Source: Comamonadaceae bacterium (GTDB taxonomy: Bacteria; Pseudomonadota; Gammaproteobacteria; Burkholderiales; Burkholderiaceae_C). Taken from it: a stretch of 57,246 nucleotides of DNA. Positions 9,287 through 18,227 of the stretch are shown here, in pieces. The stretch spans positions 1 through 57,246 of the forward strand of contig CANJQN010000026.1 in assembly GCA_947476465.1 (NCBI GenBank), given 5' to 3'. Positions within the stretch are counted from its first letter, which is position 1. Every line of letters begins with the position of its first letter. The position numbers and the translations under genes are program-made. The notes under the pieces were generated by a model. That model did not search any database, was not told the origin of the DNA, and saw only the letters and a program-made list of their open reading frames with translations.

Positions 9287-10119
9287 AGCAACAAGACGCC
9301 CAGGCCGCTGCTGCGCAGGCACCGGTCCGCAAGAAGGGCCGCGCCTTGCGCTCGCGGCTGACGCTGATCACCACGCCCGCGATTTTGGTGCTGTTCTTCC
9401 TCGTCTGGAAGGCGTACGTGGTCTGGTCGGGTGTGTCGCCCTTCGTACTTCCGGCGCCGGAGAAGGTGCTTGCGGCACTCGGCCAGGATCTGACCAACCC
9501 GGTGACTTTTTCCCACCTCCTGACCACGCTGCACGAGATCATTGTCGGCTTCGCGCTGGCGGTGGTCATCGGCATGCTGGTGGCGCTGATTCTGTACAAG
9601 ATTCCGGTGATGGAGCAGGTGCTTAACCCCTTCATCGTGGCGCTGCAGGTGGTGCCCAAGGTGGCGCTGATCCCATTGTTCGTGGTCTGGTTCGGCTTTG
9701 GCAGCACGTCCAAGGTCATCGTGGCCGCCGTGCTGGCCTTCTTTCCGATCTTCATGAACACCTTGCTGGGCTTCAAGTCCATTGCCATCGGCCACCGTGA
9801 AGTGATGGAAACAAGCAATGGCACAAATCTGCAAAGCTTCATGAAGCTTGAGCTTCCCTCCGCCCTGCCATACACCCTGGCCGGCATGGAAATGGGCATC
9901 GTCTTTGCCACGATCGGCGCTGTCGTGGGCGAGTTCCTCGGCGGCAACGCCGGCTTGGGCTATCTCACCATCTCACGCCTCAACTCCTTCCAGATCGAAG
10001 GCTTGTTCTCAGCGATCGTGCTGCTCACAGCTCTCGGATTCGTCCTCTACTCGATCGTGGTGATGATCAAGCGCCTGGCCATACCGTGGCATGACTCAGT
10101 GCGCGTTCGGCAGATTTGA
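9283..10119 (+). CDS. NitT/TauT-type ABC transporter permease
   Basis: A 278-residue inner-membrane protein with about six transmembrane helices after a cytoplasmic N-tail. The BPD_transp_1 family EAA loop is visible around MNTLLGFKSIAIGHREVMETS with the following ELPSALPY. It matches SsuC/TauC permeases in length and layout. Its start overlaps the hydrolase stop by four bases. With the binding protein at 7572 and the ATPase at 11635 it completes one importer, although a CoA-ligase gene is inserted between permease and ATPase. Confidence 0.92.
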   Translation: MKQQDAQAAAAQAPVRKKGRALRSRLTLITTPAILVLFFLVWKAYVVWSGVSPFVLPAPEKVLAALGQDLTNPVTFSHLLTTLHEIIVGFALAVVIGMLVALILYKIPVMEQVLNPFIVALQVVPKVALIPLFVVWFGFGSTSKVIVAAVLAFFPIFMNTLLGFKSIAIGHREVMETSNGTNLQSFMKLELPSALPYTLAGMEMGIVFATIGAVVGEFLGGNAGLGYLTISRLNSFQIEGLFSAIVLLTALGFVLYSIVVMIKRLAIPWHDSVRVRQI

Positions 10120-10132
10120 AGGTGCCCGCCCG

Positions 10133-11635
10133 ATGTTGCCCGCCATCCCCGACAACAGTGCTGCCTTGCTGCCCACGCTGACCCAGGCCGTCAATGAGCA
10201 TGCGCTGGTGCACCCGCAGCGCAGCGCCATCGAGGACGATTACCGCAGCCTCACCTGGAACGACCTGCTGGCCGAGAGCGTCGCCATGACGCGGTTTCTG
10301 CAGGAGCGAAAGGTCACGCGCCTGGGTGTTTCGGCCGGCAATGAGGCGGGTCATCTGGTGGCCTTGATTGCCGCCGCGGCTGCCGAGATACCGGCGGTAC
10401 CGGTGGCGCCCGAGTGGCCCGCGGATGACATCGGCCGGCGCTTTCGGGCCAGCGGCGTCGACCATGTGCTTTGCTCGCCTGGCGACGAAGACCGGATGCG
10501 CTCGGTAACGCAGGTGCCGGTGCATGCGGTGGCTCGGGCCGGCCTGGCCGACCGTGCCGCCAACGACAGTGCTGTGGCCACGGACATCCTCCCGGCCGGC
10601 CGCTGGGACGCGCTGCATGTCATCGCATCGACCGGGGGCACCAGCGGCAAGCTCAAGTTCGCGCACCTGACGCATGGCAACACGGTGTCGCGCTTCATCG
10701 TGCACATGGCCGAATTCGGCCTGCGCCGAAGGGGACGGTTCCTGTGCACCACGCCGCTTTTCCATGGCGCCGGCCGGTCGTTCTCGCTCTCGCACCTGTA
10801 CCTGGGGGGTACGGTGTTGCTGCGCGAGCGATTCGAACCGCTGGCCTGGCTGCGTGAGGTCAGGGGCTGCAGCGCAGGGTTCGTCGTGCCAACCATGGCG
10901 TCCCGGATTGTCGAGGCGGCCACTGAGCGCATTGACGATTCGGTGGTCATCATCATCAGTGGTGCCAGGCTCGACCCGGGCGTTGCCGAGCGTTGGGTTG
11001 CCAAGGTGGGTGGCCGCATGTTCAATTACTACGGATCGGTCGAGGCAGGCGCGATGGCTGTTGCCACCGCGCAGGAGATGGTCGAGTCTGCCGACCGCGA
11101 TCTGGTGGGGGTGGCCGCCTTCGGTGTGCATTTTCATTTGCTCGATGCACAAGCGGGCGCAGCAAACGGATCCGGCTCACAGGCTCTGGTGAGCGGACCA
11201 GGAAACGCGGTGGCCATCGAGACCGAAGGCGCGGGTGCCACCGCGTGTGAACACATCAACCCGGGCGACCTGCTGACACGCGACGCCAGCGGTTTCCTGC
11301 ATTACAAGGGCCGCGCGGACGACGTGCTGATCACCGGCGGCGTCAATGTCTATCCGGCGCTGGTGGAAGATGTTTTCCGGCAGTGCGACGGCGTATCCGA
11401 GGTCGCACTGCTGGGTCTTCCAAGTACCGAGTGGGGCCATGAACTGGTGCTGGCGGTGATGCCCCGGGCTGCCGTGCAGCTTGACGAAGCCGGTCTGCGG
11501 GCGTTTGCCAAAGACCGCCTCGCGCGCCATGCGCAGCCCAAGCGCTACCGCATCATGGCGCAGTTTCCTTTGACCAGCGCCGGCAAGATCGACCGGCGCG
11601 CATTGATTGCCATGTTTGGCGAGGGTGGCGCGTGA
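10133..11635 (+). CDS. AMP-dependent acyl-CoA synthetase/ligase
   Basis: A 500-residue adenylate-forming enzyme. The P-loop-like motif is IASTGGTSGKLK near residue 165, the adenine motif is YYGSVEAG, and the C-terminal lid has DDVLITGGVNVYP and the catalytic Lys in TSAGKIDRR. Such enzymes activate a carboxylate with ATP and CoA. I use the ATG at 10133, which has AAGG nine bases upstream, rather than the ATG at 10091 that would overlap the permease by 29 bases. Placement between permease and ATPase genes implies that the imported compound, or the acid released from it by the hydrolase, is the substrate. Confidence 0.9.
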   Translation: MLPAIPDNSAALLPTLTQAVNEHALVHPQRSAIEDDYRSLTWNDLLAESVAMTRFLQERKVTRLGVSAGNEAGHLVALIAAAAAEIPAVPVAPEWPADDIGRRFRASGVDHVLCSPGDEDRMRSVTQVPVHAVARAGLADRAANDSAVATDILPAGRWDALHVIASTGGTSGKLKFAHLTHGNTVSRFIVHMAEFGLRRRGRFLCTTPLFHGAGRSFSLSHLYLGGTVLLRERFEPLAWLREVRGCSAGFVVPTMASRIVEAATERIDDSVVIIISGARLDPGVAERWVAKVGGRMFNYYGSVEAGAMAVATAQEMVESADRDLVGVAAFGVHFHLLDAQAGAANGSGSQALVSGPGNAVAIETEGAGATACEHINPGDLLTRDASGFLHYKGRADDVLITGGVNVYPALVEDVFRQCDGVSEVALLGLPSTEWGHELVLAVMPRAAVQLDEAGLRAFAKDRLARHAQPKRYRIMAQFPLTSAGKIDRRALIAMFGEGGA

Positions 11636-12414
11636 TGAACGGTGTAGAGATTTCGCTGCAGACCATCAGCAAGACCTATTCGAGCAACACAGGCGACGTG
11701 CTTGCCCTGGCCCCTACCAGCCTGACCATCGGCAAAGGTGAATTCGTCGTGGTCGTTGGCCCCTCGGGTTGCGGAAAGACGACCTTGCTGCGCATGATCG
11801 CCGGCCTGATCCGGCCCACCACCGGCGCGATCACCATTGGCAATCAAGCTTTGTGGCAGGGGTCTGGCAAGAACTCCGCCGCTATTGGCGAGCTGGGCTT
11901 TGTGTTCCAGCAATCCAATCTTTTTCCATGGCGCACCGTGGTTCGAAACATTGCCTTGCCACTGGAACTTCGGGGCATGGCCAGGCGCGAACGCATGGCC
12001 CGCGCAGAAGAATTGATCGAACTCGTGGGCCTCAAAGGTTTCGAAAACGCCTATCCGCATGAGTTGTCCGGTGGCATGGCGCAACGCGCGGCGATTGCCC
12101 GCGCCTTGTCGCACAACCCGCGCATCTTGCTGATGGATGAGCCCTTTGGCGCGCTCGACGCCATGACCCGCGATGCGATGAACTTCGAGTTGCAGCGTAT
12201 CTGGATGAACCTGCAGTCCACCGTGGTTTTCGTGACCCATTCGATACCCGAGAGCGTGTTTCTCGCCGACCGCGTGATCTCGCTTGCGGCCCGACCCGGC
12301 CGCATCGTCAAGACCACTGACGTGTCTTTTCCACGGCCGCGGCAGCCCGAGCTTGAGCAAAGCGGCGAGTTTCAGGCGCATGTGGGTGTACTTCGTCACC
12401 TGCTACATTCTTGA
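11635..12414 (+). CDS. NitT/TauT-type ABC transporter ATP-binding protein
   Basis: A 259-residue ATPase with Walker A GPSGCGKTT, Q-loop FVFQQSNLFPW, signature LSGGMAQR, Walker B ILLMDEPFGALD and H-loop VFVTHS. This is the SsuB/TauB type. The start is either the GTG at 11632 or the ATG at 11635; the ATG shares one base with the ligase stop (TGATG), the usual coupling arrangement. It energises the permease encoded at 9283. Confidence 0.93.
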   Translation: MNGVEISLQTISKTYSSNTGDVLALAPTSLTIGKGEFVVVVGPSGCGKTTLLRMIAGLIRPTTGAITIGNQALWQGSGKNSAAIGELGFVFQQSNLFPWRTVVRNIALPLELRGMARRERMARAEELIELVGLKGFENAYPHELSGGMAQRAAIARALSHNPRILLMDEPFGALDAMTRDAMNFELQRIWMNLQSTVVFVTHSIPESVFLADRVISLAARPGRIVKTTDVSFPRPRQPELEQSGEFQAHVGVLRHLLHS

Positions 12415-12450
12415 ATCAGCCGCACTTCCTGGATCACCCTGGATCAAAAC

Positions 12451-13593
12451 ATGACACTTCGCAACAAGAGTGCAATCGTTGGCATCGGACAAACCGAGTA
12501 CTCAAAGAATTCTGGCAAGACAGAACTGCGCCTTGCCTGTGAGGCCATTCGGGCGGCGCTCGACGATGCGGGGCTGACGCCGGCGGATGTCGATGGCCTG
12601 GTGCGCTATGACATGGACAACATCGATGAAGTTGCCCTGACCTCGCACGCTGGCTTTCGCAATTTGCGCTGGATGAGCGAGACGGCCTACGGCGGCACCG
12701 GGGGCAACGCGACCCTGGTGCACGCAGCGGCCGCCATCACTGCCGGCCTGGCCGAAACCGTGGTGTGTTTTCGCTCGCTCAATGAAAGATCAGGCGTTCG
12801 GTATGGCCAGGCCAAGGACGCTCAAACCGCACGCGGCGTGCTGGCCTTTCAGCAGCCATGGGGCATGCTGACGCCGGTGCACAAGTTCGCCCCCTTCGCG
12901 CGCCGGCACATGATCCAGTACGGCACCACCAGCCGGCAGTTCGGTGAAGTGGCTGTGGCCATGCGACGCCATGCGTCGCGCAACCCCGCAGCCATGATGC
13001 GAACCCCCATCACGCTGGAAGATCACCAAGCCTCTCGCATCATCGCCGACCCCTTGCGCCTGTTTGACTGCTGCATTGAATCCGACGGCGCCTGCGCGGT
13101 GGTGGTCACCACCCGCGATCGGGCGCGCGATCTGCGGCATCGGCCCGCGGTGATCGCCGGCGCCGCACAGGGCAGCGGCACGCGCGCGCAAGGCATTGTG
13201 TTCAGAGACGATCTGGCCATCCCCGAGTCCGTGCATACCGCCAAGGATGTCTACGCCAGCGCGGGCCTGGGCCCCGGCGATATCGACGCCGTGATGATCT
13301 ACGACCATTTCACGCCCTTCGTCATCATGTCGCTCGAAGCCTATGGGTTTTGTCCGGTCGGTGAAGGCGGCAGGTTCGTCGAAGGTGGCCGCATCCATTT
13401 CGACGGCGCGCTTCCGGTCAATACCCACGGAGGCAATCACTCCGAGGCCTACATCCACGGCATGCCTCATGTGATCGAGGCGGTGCGGCAGTTGCGCGGC
13501 ACATCCAGCTCACAGGTCAAGGATGCCGAGGTGATCCTGTCGTGCAGCTCGGTCGCCCAGCTCTCTGCGGCGCTGATTCTCACGAAGGAATAG
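12451..13593 (+). CDS. Thiolase-like protein (Ltp/SCP-x-related, possible retro-aldolase)
   Basis: A 380-residue thiolase-fold protein starting NKSAIVGIGQTEYSKNSG. Where classical thiolases carry the nucleophilic Cys, this protein has AYGGTGGNATLVHAA, so it is not an ordinary thiolase. The C-terminal part has YDHFTPFVIMSLEAYGFC and a GGNHSEAYIHGMPH segment, where Ltp2-type aldolases place catalytic tyrosines. The next gene encodes a DUF35 OB-fold/zinc-ribbon protein, the obligate partner of Ltp2-type retro-aldolases in steroid side-chain breakdown. A retro-aldol C-C cleavage of a beta-hydroxyacyl-CoA is therefore more likely than thiolysis. It lies in the NitT/TauT operon, 36 bases after the ATPase. 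Confidence 0.85.
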   Translation: MTLRNKSAIVGIGQTEYSKNSGKTELRLACEAIRAALDDAGLTPADVDGLVRYDMDNIDEVALTSHAGFRNLRWMSETAYGGTGGNATLVHAAAAITAGLAETVVCFRSLNERSGVRYGQAKDAQTARGVLAFQQPWGMLTPVHKFAPFARRHMIQYGTTSRQFGEVAVAMRRHASRNPAAMMRTPITLEDHQASRIIADPLRLFDCCIESDGACAVVVTTRDRARDLRHRPAVIAGAAQGSGTRAQGIVFRDDLAIPESVHTAKDVYASAGLGPGDIDAVMIYDHFTPFVIMSLEAYGFCPVGEGGRFVEGGRIHFDGALPVNTHGGNHSEAYIHGMPHVIEAVRQLRGTSSSQVKDAEVILSCSSVAQLSAALILTKE

Positions 13594-13647
13594 GTCTTCG
13601 CCCAGTCCTCAAGACTGGACCGAGGCAAACAAGACGAAGGAAAGTTC

Positions 13648-14052
13648 ATGGCACTGCGAGGAATGCCTGCCCCCGTGGCAGATTTAGACACTCAGCCTTT
13701 TTGGGATGCTTTGGGTCAGGGGCGTCTGGTGCTGCCGCACTGCGCGAGCTGCACCAAGCCCCGATGGCCCGCGGGCCCAATGTGCCCCTATTGCTATTGC
13801 CTGGAAACGCAATGGCAGGATGCGCCCTCCACCGCCCGGCTCTACAGCTGGACGACCATCCATCACGCAACGCATCCGGCGCTCAAGGACCAGGTTCCTT
13901 ATGTGATTGCGCTGGCTGAATTTGCCGACAAGATCAGATTGCTTGGCAACATCGTCAACTGGGATGGCCGCGAGCTCAAGGGCGGCGAGCCCTTGAAGGT
14001 GATTTTTGAGACCCGCGACGACGGGGTCGGCATCTACAATTTTCAGATTTGA
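13648..14052 (+). CDS. Zn-ribbon/OB-fold protein (DUF35)
   Basis: A 134-residue two-domain protein. An N-terminal rubredoxin-like zinc ribbon has two Cys pairs, CASC and CPYC (near residues 32-54), and is followed by an OB-fold that may bind acyl-CoA. The sequence begins with a helical segment ending DTQPFWDALGQGRLVLPHC, as in the family. DUF35 proteins work as heterodimers with thiolase-like enzymes. The 54-base spacing from the thiolase-like gene and a good Shine-Dalgarno (AAGGAAAG) fit a co-expressed pair. Confidence 0.9.
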   Translation: MALRGMPAPVADLDTQPFWDALGQGRLVLPHCASCTKPRWPAGPMCPYCYCLETQWQDAPSTARLYSWTTIHHATHPALKDQVPYVIALAEFADKIRLLGNIVNWDGRELKGGEPLKVIFETRDDGVGIYNFQI

Positions 14053-14079
14053 GCATTAACCGGCAAGGTGGAAACTGCA

Positions 14080-14544
14080 ATGGCACGTGAATTGAAGACA
14101 GCCAACAATTATTTCGACGAAGTTGAGGTTGGCGATTTTTTTCGGACCGGTGAACATGTGGTCACAGAGTCGGATATCAACCGCTTCTGCGAACTCTCCG
14201 GCGATTACTCACCTCAGCACGTCAGCGACGAAGCGGCGATCAAGCTGGGCTTTGGTGGACGCATCGCCCACGGCTGCCTGATCCTGTCCTTGGGGACCGG
14301 CCTGGTGTTCGATCTGGGTGGAACCATGGAAAAGGTGGTCGCTTTCTACGGCATGGACCGGGTGCGATTTACCAAGCCCGTTCGCATCGGCGACGCGATC
14401 CATATGGAAGCCGAGATCATCGAGCTGATCGACAAGGCAGACAGGGGCGGCGTGATCAAGCGCCGCGATTCGTTCAAGAATCAAAGGGGCGAGGTCGTGG
14501 CCTCCATCGAGAAGGCCACACTCAACGCCAAACGGCCGGCCTGA
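14080..14544 (+). CDS. MaoC-family (R)-hydratase
   Basis: A 154-residue single hot-dog protein with the canonical hydratase motif: Asp and His in SGDYSPQHVSDE, then GGRIAHGCLILS. It should hydrate a trans-2-enoyl-CoA to the (R)-3-hydroxyacyl-CoA. The ATG at 14080 has AAGGTGG nearby; an upstream GTG at 14068 is in frame but overlaps that ribosome site. As the last gene of the operon it would supply the hydroxyacyl-CoA for the neighbouring aldolase-like pair (inference). About 250 gene-free bases separate it from the convergent LIV operon. Confidence 0.88.
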   Translation: MARELKTANNYFDEVEVGDFFRTGEHVVTESDINRFCELSGDYSPQHVSDEAAIKLGFGGRIAHGCLILSLGTGLVFDLGGTMEKVVAFYGMDRVRFTKPVRIGDAIHMEAEIIELIDKADRGGVIKRRDSFKNQRGEVVASIEKATLNAKRPA

Positions 14545-14692
14545 CAGAGCGCCCATCAGAGCGAGTTGGCCGCTGACGGCTTGGGTTTTCGAGGTATTGC
14601 TGCGCCAGGCGACGCACGGCGTTCCGAGCGAACAAGCAGCGATCGTGTCGTGAAAGCGTCCTGTCGCCATCAAATACACGCCTTGCGAGCAT

Positions 14693-14725
14693 GTAATCCG
14701 CTAGAGGTCACTAACCTCTGATTAC
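14693..14725. terminator. Imperfect hairpin between convergent operons
   Basis: GTAATC pairs with GATTAC (outer 6 bp), then after a four-base bulge AGAGGT pairs with ACCTCT around a five-base loop. It lies between the ends of the MaoC gene and livF, which converge, so it could serve as a bidirectional terminator. There is no U-tract on either strand, so a classic intrinsic terminator is doubtful. Confidence 0.35.
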
Positions 14726-14795
14726 GGTGCCCAGATGGATCGCACCACGGCGCGGTGCGTCAGCCAGCGTGCTCAGTTTGCATTCGTGCCGTTCA

Positions 14796-15515
14796 TTACC
14801 CTTTGGATTTGACTCCTAGGTAGAGGTCTTGAATGACAGAAGATGATTTCGCCTCATCGCGGGTTCCGGAAAAGGCAATCGCGCCATTCTCCAGCACGTA
14901 GACGATGTTGGACAGAGCCATGGCGAGCCGGGTGTTCTGCTCCACTAGCAACACGGTGAGACCTCGATCGCGGATCAACTGGCGCACCACCTCCAGCATC
15001 TGCTCGACCAGGACAGGCGCCAGCCCCATCGACGGCTCGTCGAGCAGCAGCAGCTTCGGCTCGGCCATCAGGGCGCGGCCAAATGCGAGCATCTGCTGCT
15101 CGCCGCCGGAGAGCGTGCCCGCCGTCTGGCGCCGCCGCTCCTTCAGTCGCGGAAACATGTTGAAAATGAACTCTTCGACGTCGGGCCGCGATGACGGACG
15201 GCCAGCGGCGATGGCGCCAAGCTGCAGATGCTCGGCGACGGTCAGGTCGGGGAAGATCTGCCGTCCTTCTGGCACGTGCACGACGCCACGGCGCACTATT
15301 TCATGGGCTTCTAGACGATCCAGGCGCTCTCCCTGGAACTCGATCGAGCCATGGCTCGCCTTGACGACGCCGGAAATCGAGCGCATCAACGTGGACTTGC
15401 CAGCGCCGTTGGGCCCCAGCACCGTCGTCAGGCCGCCCACCTCGACGTCCACAGAAACATCGCGCAGTACCGACGCCCGCCCATAGCCGGCCACGAGGTT
15501 CTTAATTCTCAGCAT
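14796..15515 (-). CDS. livF: LIV-type ABC transporter ATP-binding protein LivF
   Basis: A 239-residue ATPase with Walker A GPNGAGKST, signature LSGGEQQM, Walker B LLLLDEPSMGLAP and H-loop VLLVEQN. The short length and the EQNTRLAMAL ending of the ATPase core match LivF rather than LivG. It is the last gene of a five-gene minus-strand operon and overlaps livG by 14 bases. These systems carry branched amino acids, but in Burkholderiales they often import aromatic or other acids. Confidence 0.92.
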   Translation of the reverse strand: MLRIKNLVAGYGRASVLRDVSVDVEVGGLTTVLGPNGAGKSTLMRSISGVVKASHGSIEFQGERLDRLEAHEIVRRGVVHVPEGRQIFPDLTVAEHLQLGAIAAGRPSSRPDVEEFIFNMFPRLKERRRQTAGTLSGGEQQMLAFGRALMAEPKLLLLDEPSMGLAPVLVEQMLEVVRQLIRDRGLTVLLVEQNTRLAMALSNIVYVLENGAIAFSGTRDEAKSSSVIQDLYLGVKSKG

Positions 15516-16359
15516 TCGAGCCGCCCCCCAGATAGGCTTCGATCACGCGGGCATTGGCCGAGATTTCACTCGGCGTACCTTGCGCAATGAGCTTGCCGAA
15601 ATCCAGCACGTACAGGTACTCGGTCAGATTCATGACGAAGTTCATGTCATGTTCGACCAGCAGGAACGAGATGTTCCGAGCCTTGCGAATGCGGTCAAAT
15701 GCGGCGATCAGAACCTGCTTTTCTCCGGGGTTCATTCCGGCAACCGGCTCGTCGAGAAGCACAAGACGCGGTTCGAAGGCGAGCGCTCGGCCAAGCTCCA
15801 CGAGCTTTTGCAGCCCGTATGGCAGATCGCCCGCGACGCGCGACATGTAGGGCTCCAGTCCGAGCAGGCTCGCGACGCCTTCAATCGCAGCGTTGACCGC
15901 TCTTTCCTCCTTTCGCGCTGATGGCAGACCGAGCCCCGCCGTGACGAACCCGGCTTTCGTGGCCGAAACGGCCCCGAGGATCAGGTTGTCACGCACGGAC
16001 ATGGTGGCGAAGAGTCGCACGTTCTGGAAGGTGCGTGCGATCCCGAGTGCGGCGACACCATGCACCGGCACCGAGGCGAGATCGCTGCCCCTGAATTCGA
16101 CACGGCCCTCGGTCGGCTCGTAGATGCGTGAGAGCACGTTGATCAGCGTCGATTTGCCGGAACCATTGGGGCCGATGAGGCCCACCACTTGCCCTTCGGC
16201 GACCTGCAGGCTCACCTTGTCGAGAGCACGCAGCCCGCCGAACTGCATTGAAATCTGCTGGACCGCCAGCAGCGGTGTCGAGTTCGTCACCGTGCGCATC
16301 TCTTGACCATGGTCCCGGCCTTCTGTCGGCCCCACAAATAGATTTTCATCACTCTTCAT
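15502..16359 (-). CDS. livG: LIV-type ABC transporter ATP-binding protein LivG
   Basis: A 285-residue ATPase with Walker A GPNGSGKST, a long insertion typical of LivG between Q-loop and signature, Walker B LVLLDEPVAGMNP, and the LivG-like tail DFGKLIAQGTPSEI. The ABC core begins about 27 residues in. The start may be the ATG at 16359, five bases after the livM stop, or the ATG at 16299, which would remove 20 poorly conserved residues; neither has a strong Shine-Dalgarno. Confidence 0.92.
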   Translation of the reverse strand: MKSDENLFVGPTEGRDHGQEMRTVTNSTPLLAVQQISMQFGGLRALDKVSLQVAEGQVVGLIGPNGSGKSTLINVLSRIYEPTEGRVEFRGSDLASVPVHGVAALGIARTFQNVRLFATMSVRDNLILGAVSATKAGFVTAGLGLPSARKEERAVNAAIEGVASLLGLEPYMSRVAGDLPYGLQKLVELGRALAFEPRLVLLDEPVAGMNPGEKQVLIAAFDRIRKARNISFLLVEHDMNFVMNLTEYLYVLDFGKLIAQGTPSEISANARVIEAYLGGGSNAEN

Positions 16360-16364
16360 CCCTG

Positions 16365-17339
16365 CTATGTTGGCGGCACTTTGCCGGTTGCCGGTGCCAG
16401 GCGCTTCGCGCCTGCTGCTATCCGACGGGTGAGCAGCTCAGCGACGCCGACCAGGCCCTTGGGCCAGAACACGAACACCGCAATCATGGCCATGCCGTAA
16501 ATGATCTGGTGATACGCGCCAAATCCGCGCAGGAGCTCTGGCACCAGCACGATGAATGCCGCCCCGAGGAATGATCCCGTGATCGAACCCAGACCGCCCA
16601 CCACGATCATGGAGATGAAGGTGATCGACAACCAGAGAGTGAAGTGCTCGACGCTGATAAAGTTGATGATCGGGGCGTACAAAACGCCACCGAGCGCCGA
16701 CATCGCCGCGCTGACAGCGAACGCGAGCACCTTCAAACGCGGCACGTTGATTCCCATGCTGGCGGCGGCCAGAGGGCTGTCGCGGATAGCGACCAGCATC
16801 CGGCCGGGACGTGACCTCACCACGTTGAAAAGAAACAGCACCGACAACACCACGAAGATCAGCACGAGGTAGTAAAGCTTGGTTGGAGAGTTGAAGGCAT
16901 AGCCGAAGATGGAGGGGATGCCGACATCCATCCCATAGGCTCCTCCGGTGATGCCCTTGAAGTGGTAGATGGTCCGCTCGATGCCGATGCCGAAAGCCAG
17001 TGTTGCAATCGCGAGATAAAGGCCGCGCAGCCTGACCGCTGGAAAGCCGACGAGCACACCGACCAGCCAGCCGCCCGCGACCGCCAGGATCACGGCCGGC
17101 AGGTAAGGAAAGCCATATTTGCTGGTCAGCACGGTCACGACATACGCGCCGATTGCAAAAAATCCCGAATGGCCAAGCGAGATCTGACCGCTGAGGCCGG
17201 TCAGCAGATTCAGGCCAAGGGCCACCACACCATACGCACCGATCAAGGTCAGCAGGTAGAGCGCGTAGTCACCGGCCACCAGGGGAAACACGATAGCGGC
17301 GGCAAGCATGGCGCCTGCGAAGAGTTGCTCGCGCTTCAC
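16365..17339 (-). CDS. livM: LIV-type ABC transporter permease LivM
   Basis: A 324-residue integral membrane protein with about eight to ten helices. Typical LivM sequence is visible: GLNLLTGLSGQISLGHSGFFAIGAY near the N-terminus, GLYLAIATLAFG, and VVGGLGSITGSFLGA in the last third. It overlaps livH by four bases (17336-17339), so the two permease subunits are translationally coupled. Confidence 0.93.
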   Translation of the reverse strand: MKREQLFAGAMLAAAIVFPLVAGDYALYLLTLIGAYGVVALGLNLLTGLSGQISLGHSGFFAIGAYVVTVLTSKYGFPYLPAVILAVAGGWLVGVLVGFPAVRLRGLYLAIATLAFGIGIERTIYHFKGITGGAYGMDVGIPSIFGYAFNSPTKLYYLVLIFVVLSVLFLFNVVRSRPGRMLVAIRDSPLAAASMGINVPRLKVLAFAVSAAMSALGGVLYAPIINFISVEHFTLWLSITFISMIVVGGLGSITGSFLGAAFIVLVPELLRGFGAYHQIIYGMAMIAVFVFWPKGLVGVAELLTRRIAAGAKRLAPATGKVPPT

Positions 17340-18205
17340 ACCTTCTCCTTTTGTTGTTTACCGAATAGCCCCTCGGGCTGCACCAGTAGCACCACCAGGA
17401 TGAAGAAGAAGGCGACGCTGTCCTTCAGGTAACCCGGGAGGAAATACAGAACCGCGACGTTTTCGAGAACGCCGAGCAACAGTCCACCCACGAAGGCGCC
17501 AACCAGGCTGCCAAGGCCGCCGAGCGCGGCGATGGAGAAGGCTTTGATCAGCGGCGCCGCCATCATGTTCGAATGCAGGAACGTCAGCGGCGCGATCAGC
17601 ACTCCCGCGACTGCCCCGACCGCCGATCCCACCACCCATGCGGTCGAGTTGAGTTTGCGGATGTTGAGCCCGATCACCGCGGCGCCGAACCGGTTCTGCG
17701 GGATTGCGCGCAGCGAGAGGCCGGTCCGGGTCCAGCGCAGATACGCGGCCAGTGCCAGGGCGATTGCGAGTGATGTGACCATGACGCCCAGGTGCTGCGC
17801 GGATATGACAACCCCTGCGAAGCGGATTGCACCGTTGCCGAAGACGGACGGATAAGGATGGACCTCGGGCCCCCAGATGGCCTTCATGCCACCATGAAGG
17901 ACGAAGTACAGGCCAAGGGTGACCATGACGGTGCCGAGCAACCCACTGGTCTGGACCGGGCGAATGACGACTTTCTCGATCGCGGCTCCGAGCGCGGCCC
18001 CGAACGCGATGCTGCAAACGATCGCGATCAGGAGCGGCGCCCCGAGGTGATGAAACACCGTGAAGCCCACGAACGCGGCGAAAGTCGACACTTCGCCGTG
18101 GGCGAAACTGGCGACTTCGGTGATGCGGTTGATGAAGACCAAGCCGACGGCGAGGAGCGCGTAGACGCTCCCCTCCGCGAGGCCGTTGATGATCGCTTGA
18201 TCCAT
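17336..18205 (-). CDS. livH: LIV-type ABC transporter permease LivH
   Basis: A 289-residue membrane protein starting MDQAIINGLAEGSVYALLAV, the typical LivH opening. It also has FAHGEVSTFAAFVGF and a late ALGGLGSLVGAFVGG segment, the cytoplasmic loop that contacts the ATPases. It follows the binding-protein gene by 22 bases and overlaps livM. Confidence 0.93.
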   Translation of the reverse strand: MDQAIINGLAEGSVYALLAVGLVFINRITEVASFAHGEVSTFAAFVGFTVFHHLGAPLLIAIVCSIAFGAALGAAIEKVVIRPVQTSGLLGTVMVTLGLYFVLHGGMKAIWGPEVHPYPSVFGNGAIRFAGVVISAQHLGVMVTSLAIALALAAYLRWTRTGLSLRAIPQNRFGAAVIGLNIRKLNSTAWVVGSAVGAVAGVLIAPLTFLHSNMMAAPLIKAFSIAALGGLGSLVGAFVGGLLLGVLENVAVLYFLPGYLKDSVAFFFILVVLLVQPEGLFGKQQKEKV

Positions 18206-18227
18206 GGTGTCGCGACCGGCACAACGC

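Noticed and set aside
14693..14725. A tRNA or other structured RNA gene
   Set aside because: The hairpin is isolated; no cloverleaf or anticodon arm can be drawn around it.
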